Shown: positions 33,010 through 42,091, numbered from the stretch's first letter. The stretch: DNA of 64,000 bases from Geodermatophilus arenarius (GCF_042654585.1 NZ_JBHSGR010000014.1:62001-126000); one strand, 5' to 3'. Notes: generated from the sequence alone by a model not told the origin. Made by a program: numbers and translations.

Positions 33010-33843
33010 GTGGGGTGGTTCGAGGCCGTCGTCCTGGGGCTGGTGCAGGGGCTGACGGAGTTCCTGCCGATCTCCTCCAGCGCGCACCTGCGCGTCGTTG
33101 GGGAGGCCGCGGGCTGGGGTGACCCGGGCGCGGCGTTCACCGCGATCACGCAGATCGGCACCGAGGCCGCGGTGCTCCTCTACTTCCGCAAGGACATCGC
33201 GCGGATCGTCGTCGCCTGGGTGCGGGCCCTGGTCGACCGGACGCGCCGCTCGGACGCCGACGCCCGCATGGGCTGGCTGATCATCGTCGGCAGCGTGCCG
33301 ATCGTCGTGCTCGGCCTGCTGTTCCAGGACGACATCGAGACGACGTTCCGCGACCTGCGGATCGTGGCCATCTCGCTGGTCGCGTTCTCGCTGGTCCTGT
33401 ACTGGGCCGACCGGGTCGGCCGGAAGAAGCGCGAGCTCGCCGACCTCAGCGTCCGCGACGGGCTGCTGTTCGGGCTGGCGCAGGCGATGGCGCTGGTCCC
33501 CGGCGTGTCCCGCTCCGGCGGCACGATCACCATGGGCCTGTTCCTCGGCTACACCCGCGCGGCCGCCGCCCGGTACTCGTTCCTGCTGGCGATCCCGGCG
33601 GTGCTCGGGTCGGGCTTCTTCCAGGTGTACGAGGCGCTCACCGGCGACGTCGCGGGGGAGACCGTCTCCTGGGGGCCGACGGTCCTGGCCACGGTCATCG
33701 CGTTCGGCGTCGGCCTGTCGGTGATCGCCTGGCTGCTGCGCTACCTCGACCGCGGCACGTTCACGCCGTTCGTCGTCTACCGCGTGGTGCTCGGACTGGC
33801 GCTGCTGGCGCTGGTCGGCGTGGGGGTGCTCGCCCCGCGCTAG
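33010..33843 (+). CDS. uppP: undecaprenyl-diphosphatase UppP
   Basis: 277 aa with about eight membrane helices. The two signature motifs are GLTEFLPISSSAH at the N-terminus (catalytic Glu/Ser region) and ALVPGVSRSGGTIT. It hydrolyses undecaprenyl pyrophosphate to the monophosphate so the cell wall carrier lipid can be recycled; it also confers bacitracin tolerance. It heads the conserved actinobacterial cluster uppP-phosphatase-DUF3090-SCO1664. Confidence 0.96.
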   Translation: MGWFEAVVLGLVQGLTEFLPISSSAHLRVVGEAAGWGDPGAAFTAITQIGTEAAVLLYFRKDIARIVVAWVRALVDRTRRSDADARMGWLIIVGSVPIVVLGLLFQDDIETTFRDLRIVAISLVAFSLVLYWADRVGRKKRELADLSVRDGLLFGLAQAMALVPGVSRSGGTITMGLFLGYTRAAAARYSFLLAIPAVLGSGFFQVYEALTGDVAGETVSWGPTVLATVIAFGVGLSVIAWLLRYLDRGTFTPFVVYRVVLGLALLALVGVGVLAPR

Positions 33844-33847
33844 CGCC

Positions 33848-33853
33848 TAGGCT
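33848..33853 (+). promoter_or_regulatory. -10 box TAGGCT of the MSMEG_4193-type phosphatase gene
   Basis: TAGGCT, 8 nt before the GTG at 33862. Confidence 0.55.
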
Positions 33854-33861
33854 TGGGCGTC

Positions 33862-34548
33862 GTGACCACCGTCATCCTCCTGCGGCACGGCCGGACGACG
33901 GCGAACGCCGGCGGCGTGCTGGCCGGCTGGACCCCGGGCGTGCGGCTCGACGAGACCGGGCAGGAGCAGGCGGCCGCGGTGGGCCGGCGGCTGGCGCCGG
34001 TGCCGCTGGCCGCGGTGGTCAGCAGCCCGCTGGAGCGCTGCCGGCAGACCGCCGAGGCCGTCCTCGCCGGCCGCGACCTGGAGCTGCGGTCCGACGACCG
34101 GCTCGGCGAGGCCCGCTACGGCGACTGGACCGGCCGGCCGCTGAAGGAGCTGGCCGAGGAGCCGATGTGGAAGGTGGTGCAGCAGCACCCCTCCGCCGCG
34201 GTCTTCCCGGGCCCGGAGGGGGAGGGGCTGGCGCAGACCCAGGCCCGCGCGGTGGCCGCGGTCCGCGAGTGGAACGCCCGGCTGGGGCCCGACGCGGTGT
34301 GGCTGGCGTGCAGCCACGGCGACGTCATCAAGGCCGTCCTCGCCGACGCCCTCGGCCTGCACCTGGACGCCTTCCAGCGGATCGTCGTCGACCCGGCGTC
34401 GATCTCGGTGGTCACCTACACCGAGACCCGGCCCTTCGTCGTCCGGATGAACGACACCGGCGGCGACGTCGCCGCGCTCCTGCCGAAGGAGGGCTCGACC
34501 GACTCCGACGCCGTGGTGGGCGGCGGCGCCGGGGCGGCCACGACCTGA
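33862..34548 (+). CDS. histidine phosphatase of the MSMEG_4193 family
   Basis: 228 aa. The phosphohistidine motif LLRHGRTTANAGG is at the N-terminus and the second catalytic His is in WLACSHGDVIKAVL, as in phosphoglycerate mutase-like phosphatases. It matches the actinobacterial MSMEG_4193 subfamily, whose substrate is not established and which co-occurs with uppP, DUF3090, SCO1664 and mshC. The GTG at 33862 is used because the -10 box ends 8 nt before it; an in-frame TTG three codons earlier is unlikely. Confidence 0.93.
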   Translation: MTTVILLRHGRTTANAGGVLAGWTPGVRLDETGQEQAAAVGRRLAPVPLAAVVSSPLERCRQTAEAVLAGRDLELRSDDRLGEARYGDWTGRPLKELAEEPMWKVVQQHPSAAVFPGPEGEGLAQTQARAVAAVREWNARLGPDAVWLACSHGDVIKAVLADALGLHLDAFQRIVVDPASISVVTYTETRPFVVRMNDTGGDVAALLPKEGSTDSDAVVGGGAGAATT

Positions 34549-34571
34549 ACGCAACCGTCCGCCTCCCCGCG

Positions 34572-34577
34572 TAACCT
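34572..34577 (+). promoter_or_regulatory. -10 box TAACCT of the DUF3090 gene
   Basis: TAACCT, 6 nt before the GTG at 34584. Confidence 0.5.
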
Positions 34578-34583
34578 GGGCGC

Positions 34584-35135
34584 GTGCCTCGCCAGGTCTT
34601 CCGCTTCGACCGCCCGTCCCGGTTCGTCGCCGGCACGGTGGGCCAGCCCGGGGACCGCACCTTCTACCTGCAGGCGTCCGACGCCGAGGGGCGCGTGGTC
34701 AGCGTCGCGCTGGAGAAGTCGCAGGTGCAGGTCCTCGCCGAGCGCATGGACGAGCTGCTCGACGAGATCGCCACCCGCCCCGGTACCGCCGTCCCCGCCA
34801 CCGCCGACGTCGACGACCTCGAGCCGCTCACCGCGCCCGTCGACGAGGAGTTCCGCGTCGCGGCCATGGGCCTGGCCTGGGACGGCGAGGCGCAGGCGGT
34901 GGTCGTCGAGGCCGTGGCCGCCACCGACGAGCCGGTCGACGAGGACGCGATCCTGTCCGACGCCGAGGAGGGCCCCGACGCGCTGCGGGTGACCATCACC
35001 CCCGGCGCCGCCCGCTCCTTCGTGGCCCGCGCCCGCCGCGTCGTCGCCGCCGGCCGGCCCTCGTGCCCGCTGTGCTCGCTGCCGCTGGACCCGACCGGGC
35101 ACGTCTGCCCCCGGCAGAACGGCTACCGCCGCTGA
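34584..35135 (+). CDS. DUF3090 family protein
   Basis: 183 aa. The N-terminus MPRQVFRFDRPSRFVAGTVG is diagnostic of DUF3090, and a C-terminal zinc-knuckle-like CPLCSLPLDPTGHVCPR carries three Cys and one His. Function unknown, but the gene is strictly linked to the MSMEG_4193-type phosphatase and SCO1664-type genes in actinobacteria. Complete and of normal length. Confidence 0.95.
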   Translation: MPRQVFRFDRPSRFVAGTVGQPGDRTFYLQASDAEGRVVSVALEKSQVQVLAERMDELLDEIATRPGTAVPATADVDDLEPLTAPVDEEFRVAAMGLAWDGEAQAVVVEAVAATDEPVDEDAILSDAEEGPDALRVTITPGAARSFVARARRVVAAGRPSCPLCSLPLDPTGHVCPRQNGYRR

Positions 35136-35151
35136 TCCGCGGACGACGGCG

Positions 35152-35895
35152 ATGAGCGAGCCCGCGGAGGACCTCCGCGCCCCGGCCGGCGCCGCCGAGG
35201 CGCGCGCCCTGCTGCGCGAGGGCGAGATCGACGTCGAGGGCCGCATGCTCGACGCGAGCAACGTGACGCTGTTCGGCACCGTCCGCACCGGCACGCTCGA
35301 GGCCGAGTGCGTCTACAAGCCGGTTGCCGGCGAGCGGCCGCTGTGGGACTTCCCCGACGGCACCCTCGCCGGCCGCGAGGTGTCGGCGGCGCTGGTCAGC
35401 GAGGCCACCGGGTGGGACGTCGTCCCGCCCACCGTGCTGCGGGAGGGCCCGTTCGGCCCCGGCATGGTGCAGCTGTGGGTCGACGGCGACCCCGACGTCG
35501 ACCTGGCCGCGTTCGTGCGCTCGGACCACCCGGGGCTGCGCCGCATGGCGGTGTTCGACGCCGTGGTCAACAACGCCGACCGCAAGGGCGGGCACATCAT
35601 CCCGACGCCGTCGGGCCACGTGTACGGCGTCGACCACGGCATCTGCTTCTCGACCGACCCGAAGCTGCGCACCCTGCTGTGGCGCTGGGCGGGCAAGCCG
35701 CTGCTGCTGGAGGCGCTCGCGGTGCTCGAGCGGCTGGCCGACGACCTGCGCGGCGACCTCGGCGAGGCGCTGCACGAGCACCTGACCCGCCGCGAGGTCC
35801 GGTGCACGCAGCAGCGGGTGGCCGAGCTGCTGCGCACCCAGGTGCACCCCGAGCCGTCGGGGGACTGGCCTGCGCTGCCCTGGCCCCCCTTCTGA
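35152..35895 (+). CDS. SCO1664-family PI3K-like protein
   Basis: 247 aa, 16 bp after the DUF3090 gene. Kinase-like features are present: YKPVAGERPLWDFPDG (nucleotide-binding Lys region), VFDAVVNNADRKGGHI (catalytic loop with Asp and Asn) and YGVDHGICF (metal-binding Asp). These are the motifs of phosphatidylinositol-kinase-like folds in the SCO1664 family. The substrate is unknown. It is the last gene of the uppP cluster before the glycerol insertion. Confidence 0.93.
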   Translation: MSEPAEDLRAPAGAAEARALLREGEIDVEGRMLDASNVTLFGTVRTGTLEAECVYKPVAGERPLWDFPDGTLAGREVSAALVSEATGWDVVPPTVLREGPFGPGMVQLWVDGDPDVDLAAFVRSDHPGLRRMAVFDAVVNNADRKGGHIIPTPSGHVYGVDHGICFSTDPKLRTLLWRWAGKPLLLEALAVLERLADDLRGDLGEALHEHLTRREVRCTQQRVAELLRTQVHPEPSGDWPALPWPPF

Positions 35896-35929
35896 CCCAC
35901 CGGCAGCCGGGCCGTTGCCCGTACCGGGT

Positions 35930-36646
35930 TCAGGACAGGTCGACCGCGGCGATCATCGCGGCCGCCTGGAGGCCGTCGCCGTCGACGGTCAGCACCTCCA
36001 GCGGCACCCGCCGCCAGCAGGCCAGCAGCAGGTCCCCGGCGGTGCCGCGCAGCGTGGCGACCGGCTGGGGCCGGGTGCCGGCGAACAGCGTCCGCTCGAC
36101 GCCGGCGTCGACGGCGTGCAGCACCACCGGGTGCGCCCCCTCGGGCGGGCCGTCGGGCAGCGCGCCGGGCACCATCACCTCCAGCCACTCGTCGATGCCG
36201 TCGAGGCCGACGTCGGGAGGGATGGGCCGCACGTCGCCGAGCACCTGCTCGACGTCGACGGTGTGGACGACGGCCTCCTGCACCTGGCGCCGGAGCACGA
36301 AGCCGACGTCCTGCCGGGGCGCCCAGGTCCACACCCGCTCGGCGGGGTCGGCGCCGGCGAGCGCGGTCTCCAGCTCCGCGGACTGCCCGGCCGCCCAGCC
36401 CAGCAGCTCGTCGTCGGGACGGCGGCGCGGCGCCACGTACCCGCCGGGGTCGGGCGCGCGGGTGCGCACCACCCAGGCCCAGAAGTGCTGGACCTCGCCG
36501 AGGTGCCACACCAGGTCGGCCAGCGTCCAGCCGGGACACCCGGGCACCGGGGCGGTCCAGCCGCCGGCCAGCACGGCCTCGGCGGCGGCGTCGGCGAACC
36601 GGGCGTCGGTGCGGCGCAGCACCGGCAGGTAGCCCGACAGCTCCAT
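35930..36646 (-). CDS. mycothiol-dependent maleylpyruvate isomerase-like protein
   Basis: 238 aa of the DinB/YfiT-like metalloenzyme fold. The N-terminal helix bundle has the first metal ligand in LVWHLGEVQHFWAWVV and the second set in QEAVVHTVDVEQ. The domain arrangement follows actinobacterial maleylpyruvate isomerases that use mycothiol. Adjacent mycothiol biosynthesis (mshC, about 6 kb away) fits. The ATG is preceded by GAGGAGG. It converges with the SCO1664-type gene. Confidence 0.85.
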   Translation of the reverse strand: MELSGYLPVLRRTDARFADAAAEAVLAGGWTAPVPGCPGWTLADLVWHLGEVQHFWAWVVRTRAPDPGGYVAPRRRPDDELLGWAAGQSAELETALAGADPAERVWTWAPRQDVGFVLRRQVQEAVVHTVDVEQVLGDVRPIPPDVGLDGIDEWLEVMVPGALPDGPPEGAHPVVLHAVDAGVERTLFAGTRPQPVATLRGTAGDLLLACWRRVPLEVLTVDGDGLQAAAMIAAVDLS

Positions 36647-36687
36647 CGCGGCCTCCTCGCGCGGGGACGGGCCCCGACGCTAGCCCG

Positions 36688-37671
36688 TCAGCGGGCCCAC
36701 AGGGCGGGCACCGGGCGGGGCGCGGTGCGGCGCAGCAGCAGCGCCGCGGCGGTGCGCTCGTCGAGCACCAGGTCGGTGACCAGCCCGCCGGCCAGCGCCG
36801 CGGCCAGCGCCGTGACCTTGTTGACGCCGGCGACCGCGCACACCCGCCGCGGGATGCGGCGCAGCGCCGGCGGGACCAGGCCGCTGGTGCGGGCGTTGAT
36901 CGGGATGCCCTCCCAGGTCCCGTCGCCGCGCAGGAAGACGGTGCACACGTCGCCGACCACCGAGGCGGCGGCGAGGTCGGCGCGGTCGGCGGGGCCGAGG
37001 TAGCCCTCCGCCCAGACCCGGCTCGGCACCGGGCCGGCCATCGCGCCGACGCCGAACAGCGCGACGTCGGCGGACTGCTGGATCGCCAGCACCCGGCGCA
37101 CGCTGCGCTCGCGCCACATCGCCTGGCGGGTCTCGGACCGGTCGAAGAACGCCGGCACGGGGAAGTGGTGCACCTGCGCGTCCCAGGCGGTGCCGAACCG
37201 GCCGAGCACGTCGCTGCCGTACCCGACGCCGCTGCTGTGGGTGTTCATCGCGCCGTTGAGCTGGACGACGTGCGCGTCGCGCAGCGGCCGGGCCCGCAGG
37301 TGCTGACCCACGGCGCTGGTGGTGGTGCCCCACGCCAGCCCGAGCGTCATCCCGTCGCCCATCGCCTCGTCGAGGACCGCCGCGGCTCGGCCGGCGACCA
37401 GCTGCAGCCGGGCGACGTCGGGCGCGTCCTCGGGCACCGCGACCACGCGCGCCGTCACGCCGTACCGTGCGCCGAGCTCGCTCGCCATCGAGGCTGCACG
37501 TCCGTGCACGGCGCTGACCGAGACGGTGACGATGCCGAGCGCCCGCGCGGCGTCCAGCATCCGGGACACCGTGGACCGCGAGACCCCCTCCTCGGCGGCG
37601 ATGTCCTCCATCCGCACGCGGTCCAGCCAGTACCGGCGGGCCACCCGCTCGAGGTCCTCGTCGGCCGCCAC
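36688..37671 (-). CDS. SorC/DeoR-type sugar-binding transcriptional regulator, probable glycerol regulator
   Basis: 327 aa. The N-terminal HTH is RRYWLDRVRMEDIAAEEGVS followed by STVSRMLDAARALGIV, and the rest is a SorC-type sugar-phosphate-binding domain (LGLAWGTTTSAVGQHL, FGVGAMAG). It is divergent from glpD, so it is the likely controller of glpDFK, responding to glycerol 3-phosphate or a related phosphate ester. The start is a GTG at 37671. The same 14-bp palindrome lies in its promoter region and inside its own coding sequence. Confidence 0.9.
   Translation of the reverse strand: MAADEDLERVARRYWLDRVRMEDIAAEEGVSRSTVSRMLDAARALGIVTVSVSAVHGRAASMASELGARYGVTARVVAVPEDAPDVARLQLVAGRAAAVLDEAMGDGMTLGLAWGTTTSAVGQHLRARPLRDAHVVQLNGAMNTHSSGVGYGSDVLGRFGTAWDAQVHHFPVPAFFDRSETRQAMWRERSVRRVLAIQQSADVALFGVGAMAGPVPSRVWAEGYLGPADRADLAAASVVGDVCTVFLRGDGTWEGIPINARTSGLVPPALRRIPRRVCAVAGVNKVTALAAALAGGLVTDLVLDERTAAALLLRRTAPRPVPALWAR
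37495..37508. promoter_or_regulatory. operator copy inside the SorC-type gene
   Basis: TGCACG-TC-CGTGCA, the exact reverse complement of the intergenic operator at 37742-37755. The identity extends to 19 bp. Centres are 247 bp apart, so a DNA loop between the two bound sites is possible. Confidence 0.7.
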
Positions 37672-37741
37672 GGTCCCGCTCCCTCCCGGCGCGGGCGACC
37701 CCGCGGTCCGGCTCCCACGCTAACGCCGCCGTGCACGGACG

Positions 37742-37755
37742 TGCAGGTGGTTGCC
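37742..37755. promoter_or_regulatory. operator in the divergent glp promoter region
   Basis: A perfect inverted repeat TGCACG-GA-CGTGCA lies between the SorC-type regulator (start 37671) and glpD (start 37852). It is the best candidate regulator binding site. Confidence 0.75.
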
Positions 37756-37851
37756 CTGCGCGGCCAACGGGTGCAGGTTGACCCTCGTCCCCGGGTGCCG
37801 GCACCCCGCCGGCGCCCCGCACCGCCCCCGCACCACCCCCAGGAGTGCCCG

Positions 37852-39597
37852 GTGTCCACAGCCCTCTCGCCCGAGGTCCGCACCTCCGCCCTCGACCGCA
37901 TGTCCCGGGACGTGCTGGACGTCCTGGTCATCGGCGGCGGTGTCACCGGGGCCGGGGCCGCGCTCGACGCGGCCAGCCGCGGCCTGACGGTCGGCCTGCT
38001 CGAGCAGCGCGACTGGGCCTCGGGCACCTCGAGCCGGGCCAGCAAGCTGGTGCACGGCGGGCTCCGCTACCTGGAGATGCTCGACTTCGCGCTGGTCCGC
38101 GAGGCGCTGCACGAGCGCGGCCTGCTCGTCGGCCGGCTCGCCCCGCACCTGGTGCACCCGGTGCCCTTCCTCTACCCGATCCGGCACCGCGTGTGGGAGC
38201 GCGCCTACATCGGCGCGGGCATCGCCCTCTACGACGCCCTCGGCGGCCTGCTCGGCCGCCGCGACGGCCACGGCGTGCCGCTGCACCGGCACCTGTCGAA
38301 GAAGGGCCTGCGCCGGGTCGCGCCCTCGCTGAGGGACGACGTCGCCGTCGGCGCCATCCGCTACTGGGACGCCAAGGTCGACGACGCCCGCCTCGTGCAG
38401 GTGCTCGTGCGCACCGCGGTCGGGCACGGCGCGCTGGCCGCCAGCCGCACCCAGGTCACCGGCTACCTGGAGGAGGACGGCCGCGTCGCGGGCGTGCGGG
38501 CGGTGGACCTCGAGACCGGCCGCGAGATCACCGTCCGCGCCCGCCACGTCGTCGGCGCCACCGGGGTGTGGACCGACCAGACGGAGGAGCTCTTCCGCGC
38601 CCAGGGCCTGACCGTGCGCGCCTCCAAGGGCGTGCACATCGCCGTGCCGCGCGAGGCGATCGCCGGCGAGGACGGCTTCATCCTGCGCACCGAGAAGAGC
38701 GTGCTGTTCATCATCCCGTGGCCGACGCACTGGGTGATCGGCACGACCGACACCCCGTGGGACCTGACCAAGGACCACCCGGTCGCCTCGGCCGCGGACG
38801 TCGACTACCTGCTCGACCACGCCAACGCGGTGCTCGAACGCCCGCTCACCCGCGACGACGTCCTCGGCGTCTACACCGGCCTGCGCCCGCTGCTGCAGCC
38901 GGTCGACGAGGAGGCCGGGGGGACCACCCGGGTCTCCCGCGAGCACACCGCCGCCACCGTGCGGCCGGGCCTGACGATGATCGCCGGCGGCAAGTACACG
39001 ACCTACCGCGTCATGGCCCGCGACGTCGTCGACATGGCCCTGCGCGACCGGGCGCCCGGCGAGGACCCCGACGCGCCGATCCCCCAGTCGCTCACCGAGG
39101 AGCTGCCGCTGGTGGGCGCCGACGGCTACCGGGTCCGCTGGAACCGCAAGGCGCACCTCGCCGCCGCGCACGGCTGGACCGAGAAGCGCGTGGAGCACCT
39201 GCTCGACCGCTACGGCAGCCTGGTCGACGAGGTCCTCGCCCTGGTCGACGCCGACCCCGAGCTCGGGCGCCCGCTGGAGGGCGCGCCGGACTACCTGCCG
39301 GCCGAGGTCGTCTACGCGGTCACCTCCGAGGGTGCCCTGCACCTGGAGGACGTGCTCACCCGCCGCACCCGGCTGTCCTACGAGCAGGCCGACCGGGGCA
39401 CCGCCTCGGCCCGCGCCGCGGCCGACCTCATGGCGCCGCTGCTCGGCTGGGACGACGCCCAGCGCGAGCGGGAGATCAGCACCTACCTGGCGCGGGTGGA
39501 GGCCGAGCGCGCCGCCGAGGCCATGCCCGACGACACCTCGGCCGAGCGGGCGCGGCTGCGGGCGCCGGAGATCCGGCCCTTCGCGGACGCGTCGTGA
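37852..39597 (+). CDS. glpD: glycerol-3-phosphate dehydrogenase GlpD
   Basis: 581 aa. The N-terminal FAD-binding motif VLVIGGGVTGAGAALDAASRG is followed by SSRASKLVHGGLRYLE, GVWTDQTE, IIPWPTHWVIGTTDTPW and TMIAGGKYTTYR, all typical of aerobic GlpD. A C-terminal DAO_C domain follows. It oxidises glycerol 3-phosphate to dihydroxyacetone phosphate at the membrane, passing electrons to quinone. The GTG at 37852 has AGGAG upstream. Confidence 0.96.
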   Translation: MSTALSPEVRTSALDRMSRDVLDVLVIGGGVTGAGAALDAASRGLTVGLLEQRDWASGTSSRASKLVHGGLRYLEMLDFALVREALHERGLLVGRLAPHLVHPVPFLYPIRHRVWERAYIGAGIALYDALGGLLGRRDGHGVPLHRHLSKKGLRRVAPSLRDDVAVGAIRYWDAKVDDARLVQVLVRTAVGHGALAASRTQVTGYLEEDGRVAGVRAVDLETGREITVRARHVVGATGVWTDQTEELFRAQGLTVRASKGVHIAVPREAIAGEDGFILRTEKSVLFIIPWPTHWVIGTTDTPWDLTKDHPVASAADVDYLLDHANAVLERPLTRDDVLGVYTGLRPLLQPVDEEAGGTTRVSREHTAATVRPGLTMIAGGKYTTYRVMARDVVDMALRDRAPGEDPDAPIPQSLTEELPLVGADGYRVRWNRKAHLAAAHGWTEKRVEHLLDRYGSLVDEVLALVDADPELGRPLEGAPDYLPAEVVYAVTSEGALHLEDVLTRRTRLSYEQADRGTASARAAADLMAPLLGWDDAQREREISTYLARVEAERAAEAMPDDTSAERARLRAPEIRPFADAS

Positions 39598-39693
39598 GCC
39601 CCGCCTGAGGCAGCCGGCCGGCGAGCGGTCCCGCCGGCCCGGCCGCAGACCGAGAGCACGCACGAAGGAGGTGGAGGCAGGCACCCCGCACCA

Positions 39694-39712
39694 CCCGCCC
39701 GGACCGGGCGGG
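39694..39712 (+). other. hairpin in the glpD-glpF gap
   Basis: A 9-bp perfect inverted repeat with a 1-nt spacer lies in the 156-nt gap between glpD and glpF. It could limit read-through or stabilise mRNA ends. The gap also has a ribosome-binding site close to glpF and no ORF. Confidence 0.45.
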
Positions 39713-39753
39713 CCCCCATCACGGCACAACCGGACACAGAGAGGTGTCTCAGC

Positions 39754-40479
39754 GTGTCACTGACCTCCGTCTTCTTCTCCGAGGTGCTCGGCACCGCGAT
39801 CCTGCTGCTCTTCGGCGTCGGCGTCGTCGCCAACGTCCTGCTCACCGACTCCAAGGGGCACGGCGGCGGCTGGCTGCTCATCAACTTCGGCTGGGGCCTG
39901 GGCGTCTTCGCCGGCGTCTACGCGGCCTACCGCAGCGGTGCCCACCTCAACCCGGCGGTCACCGTCGGGCTGTGGGCGTTCGGGGCCGACGAGTACGCCC
40001 CCGGTGTCGACGTCACGTTCGGCAGCACCCTGGTCTACTTCGCCGGCGAGTTCGTCGGCGCGTTCCTCGGCGCGGTCGTCGCCTGGCTCGCCTACCAGAA
40101 GCACTACGCCGCGCACGACGAGCCCGGCGAGATCCTGGCGACCTTCTCCACGGGCCCGGCGATCCGCAGCCTCCCGTGGAACGCCCTCACCGAGGCCATC
40201 GGCACCTTCGTGCTGGTCTACATCATCCTGAAGTTCGGTGACACGCCGAGCCAGATCGGGCCGCTCGCCGTCGCGCTGCTGGTCGTCGGCATCGGCAACT
40301 CGCTCGGTGGACCGACCGGGTACGCGATCAACCCCGCCCGCGACCTGGGGCCGCGGATCGCGCACGCCGTGCTGCCCATCGCGAAGAAGGGCGGCAGCGA
40401 CTGGGGCTACGCGTGGGTCCCCGTCGTCGGCCCGCTCGTCGGCGGTGCCCTGGCCGGCCTGCTCGCCCAGGGCTTCTGA
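39754..40479 (+). CDS. glpF: glycerol uptake facilitator GlpF
   Basis: 241 aa, six membrane helices plus two half-helices. The two NPA motifs are HLNPAVTVGL and GYAINPARDLGPR; the Asp after the second NPAR is the hallmark of aquaglyceroporins that pass glycerol. It forms the glycerol channel feeding GlpK. The GTG at 39754 has GAGAGG upstream. Confidence 0.95.
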   Translation: MSLTSVFFSEVLGTAILLLFGVGVVANVLLTDSKGHGGGWLLINFGWGLGVFAGVYAAYRSGAHLNPAVTVGLWAFGADEYAPGVDVTFGSTLVYFAGEFVGAFLGAVVAWLAYQKHYAAHDEPGEILATFSTGPAIRSLPWNALTEAIGTFVLVYIILKFGDTPSQIGPLAVALLVVGIGNSLGGPTGYAINPARDLGPRIAHAVLPIAKKGGSDWGYAWVPVVGPLVGGALAGLLAQGF

Positions 40480-40558
40480 CCGCCCGCCGGCCACCCGCAC
40501 CGGCCGTCCGCACCCGTCCCCTGCACCGTCCCCCTGCACCGTCGCACCCGGAGGAACC

Positions 40559-42082
40559 GTGAGCAGCTACATCGCCGCCATCGACCAGGGCACCACCAGC
40601 ACCCGCTGCATGGTCTTCGACCACGACGGCGCCGTCGTCGCCGTGGCCCAGAAGGAGCACGCGCAGATCTTCCCGCGCGCCGGCTGGGTCGAGCACGACC
40701 CGCTGGAGATCTGGAGCAACGTCCGCGAGGTGGTCGGGCAGGCGCTGGCCCGCGCCGACCTGGTCGGCTCCGACCTCGCCGCCGTCGGCATCACCAACCA
40801 GCGCGAGACCACCGTCGTGTGGGACAAGAACACCGGCGAGCCGGTGTACAACGCGATCGTCTGGCAGGACACCCGCACCGACCGCATCGTCACCGAGCTC
40901 GGCGAGCTCGGCGGGGGAGCGGACCGGTACAAGGAGAAGGTCGGCCTGCCGCTGGCCACCTACTTCGCCGGCCCGAAGGTGACCTGGATCCTCGACAACG
41001 TCGAGGGCGCCCGCGAGCGCGCCGAGCGCGGCGACCTGCTCATGGGCACGATCGACAGCTGGCTGCTGTGGCAGATGACCGGCGGCACCGACGGCGGCCT
41101 GCACCTCACCGACGTCAGCAACGCCTCGCGCACCATGCTCATGGACTACAGCACCCTGGCGTGGGACGAGTCGATCGCCGCGGACATGCGCATCCCCGTG
41201 TCGATGCTGCCGGAGATCCGCTCGAACTCCGAGGTCTACGGCGAGGGCCGCAAGGCCGGCGCGCTGGCCGGCGTGAGGATCGCCGGCTCGCTCGGTGACC
41301 AGCAGGCGGCCACCTTCGGGCAGGTCTGCTTCCAGAAGGGCATGGCCAAGAACACCTACGGCACCGGCAACTTCCTGCTGCTCAACACCGGCGAGGAGGC
41401 GGTGTCCTCGCGCAACGGCCTGCTGACGACGGTCTGCTACCAGATCGGCGGCCGCAAGCCCGTGTACGCGCTGGAGGGCTCGATCGCCGTCACCGGCTCG
41501 CTGGTGCAGTGGGTGCGGGACAACCTGCGCCTGATCGGCGGCGCCGGGGAGATCGAGGCGGTGGCCCGGTCGGTGGACGACAACGGCGGCGCCTACTTCG
41601 TGCCGGCGTTCTCCGGCCTGTTCGCCCCGCACTGGCGCTCCGACGCCCGCGGCGCGCTGGTCGGGCTCACCCGGTACGTCAACCGCGGCCACCTGGCCCG
41701 GGCGGTGCTGGAGGCCACGGCCTACCAGACCCGCGAGGTCGTCGACGCCATGAACGCCGACTCGGGGGTGGCCCTCACCGAGCTGCGGGTCGACGGCGGC
41801 ATGGTGGTCAACGAGCTGCTGATGCAGTTCCAGGCCGACATCCTCGGCGTCGACGTCGTCCGCCCGAAGATCGCCGAGACGACGGCGCTGGGCGCGGCCT
41901 ACGCCGCGGGCCTCGCGGTCGGGTTCTGGGCCGACGAGGACGAGCTCACCAGCCAGTGGGCCGAGGACAAGCGGTGGAGCCCGGAGATGGACCAGGCCAC
42001 CCGCGACCGCTACTACCGCAAGTGGCAGAAGGCGGTGACCCGGACCCTCGAGTGGGTCGACGACGACGACGACGACCAGTAG
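40559..42082 (+). CDS. glpK: glycerol kinase GlpK
   Basis: 507 aa. FGGY kinase motifs are complete: AIDQGTTSTR (phosphate-binding loop), NQRETTVVWD, IDSWLLWQMTGG, LTDVSNASRTMLMD, SLGDQQAATFGQ and the glycerol-binding GLFAPHWRSDARG. It phosphorylates glycerol to glycerol 3-phosphate, the substrate of GlpD. The GTG follows GGAGGAA. The C-terminus ends in an Asp-rich tail. Two copies of CCCCTGCACCGTC lie just upstream (about 40517-40544). Confidence 0.97.
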   Translation: MSSYIAAIDQGTTSTRCMVFDHDGAVVAVAQKEHAQIFPRAGWVEHDPLEIWSNVREVVGQALARADLVGSDLAAVGITNQRETTVVWDKNTGEPVYNAIVWQDTRTDRIVTELGELGGGADRYKEKVGLPLATYFAGPKVTWILDNVEGARERAERGDLLMGTIDSWLLWQMTGGTDGGLHLTDVSNASRTMLMDYSTLAWDESIAADMRIPVSMLPEIRSNSEVYGEGRKAGALAGVRIAGSLGDQQAATFGQVCFQKGMAKNTYGTGNFLLLNTGEEAVSSRNGLLTTVCYQIGGRKPVYALEGSIAVTGSLVQWVRDNLRLIGGAGEIEAVARSVDDNGGAYFVPAFSGLFAPHWRSDARGALVGLTRYVNRGHLARAVLEATAYQTREVVDAMNADSGVALTELRVDGGMVVNELLMQFQADILGVDVVRPKIAETTALGAAYAAGLAVGFWADEDELTSQWAEDKRWSPEMDQATRDRYYRKWQKAVTRTLEWVDDDDDDQ

Positions 42083-42091
42083 GCGACCGGC

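Noticed and set aside
40517..40544. Short tandem repeat upstream of glpK as a regulatory array
   Set aside because: Only two copies of a 13-bp unit; more likely slippage in a C-rich stretch.
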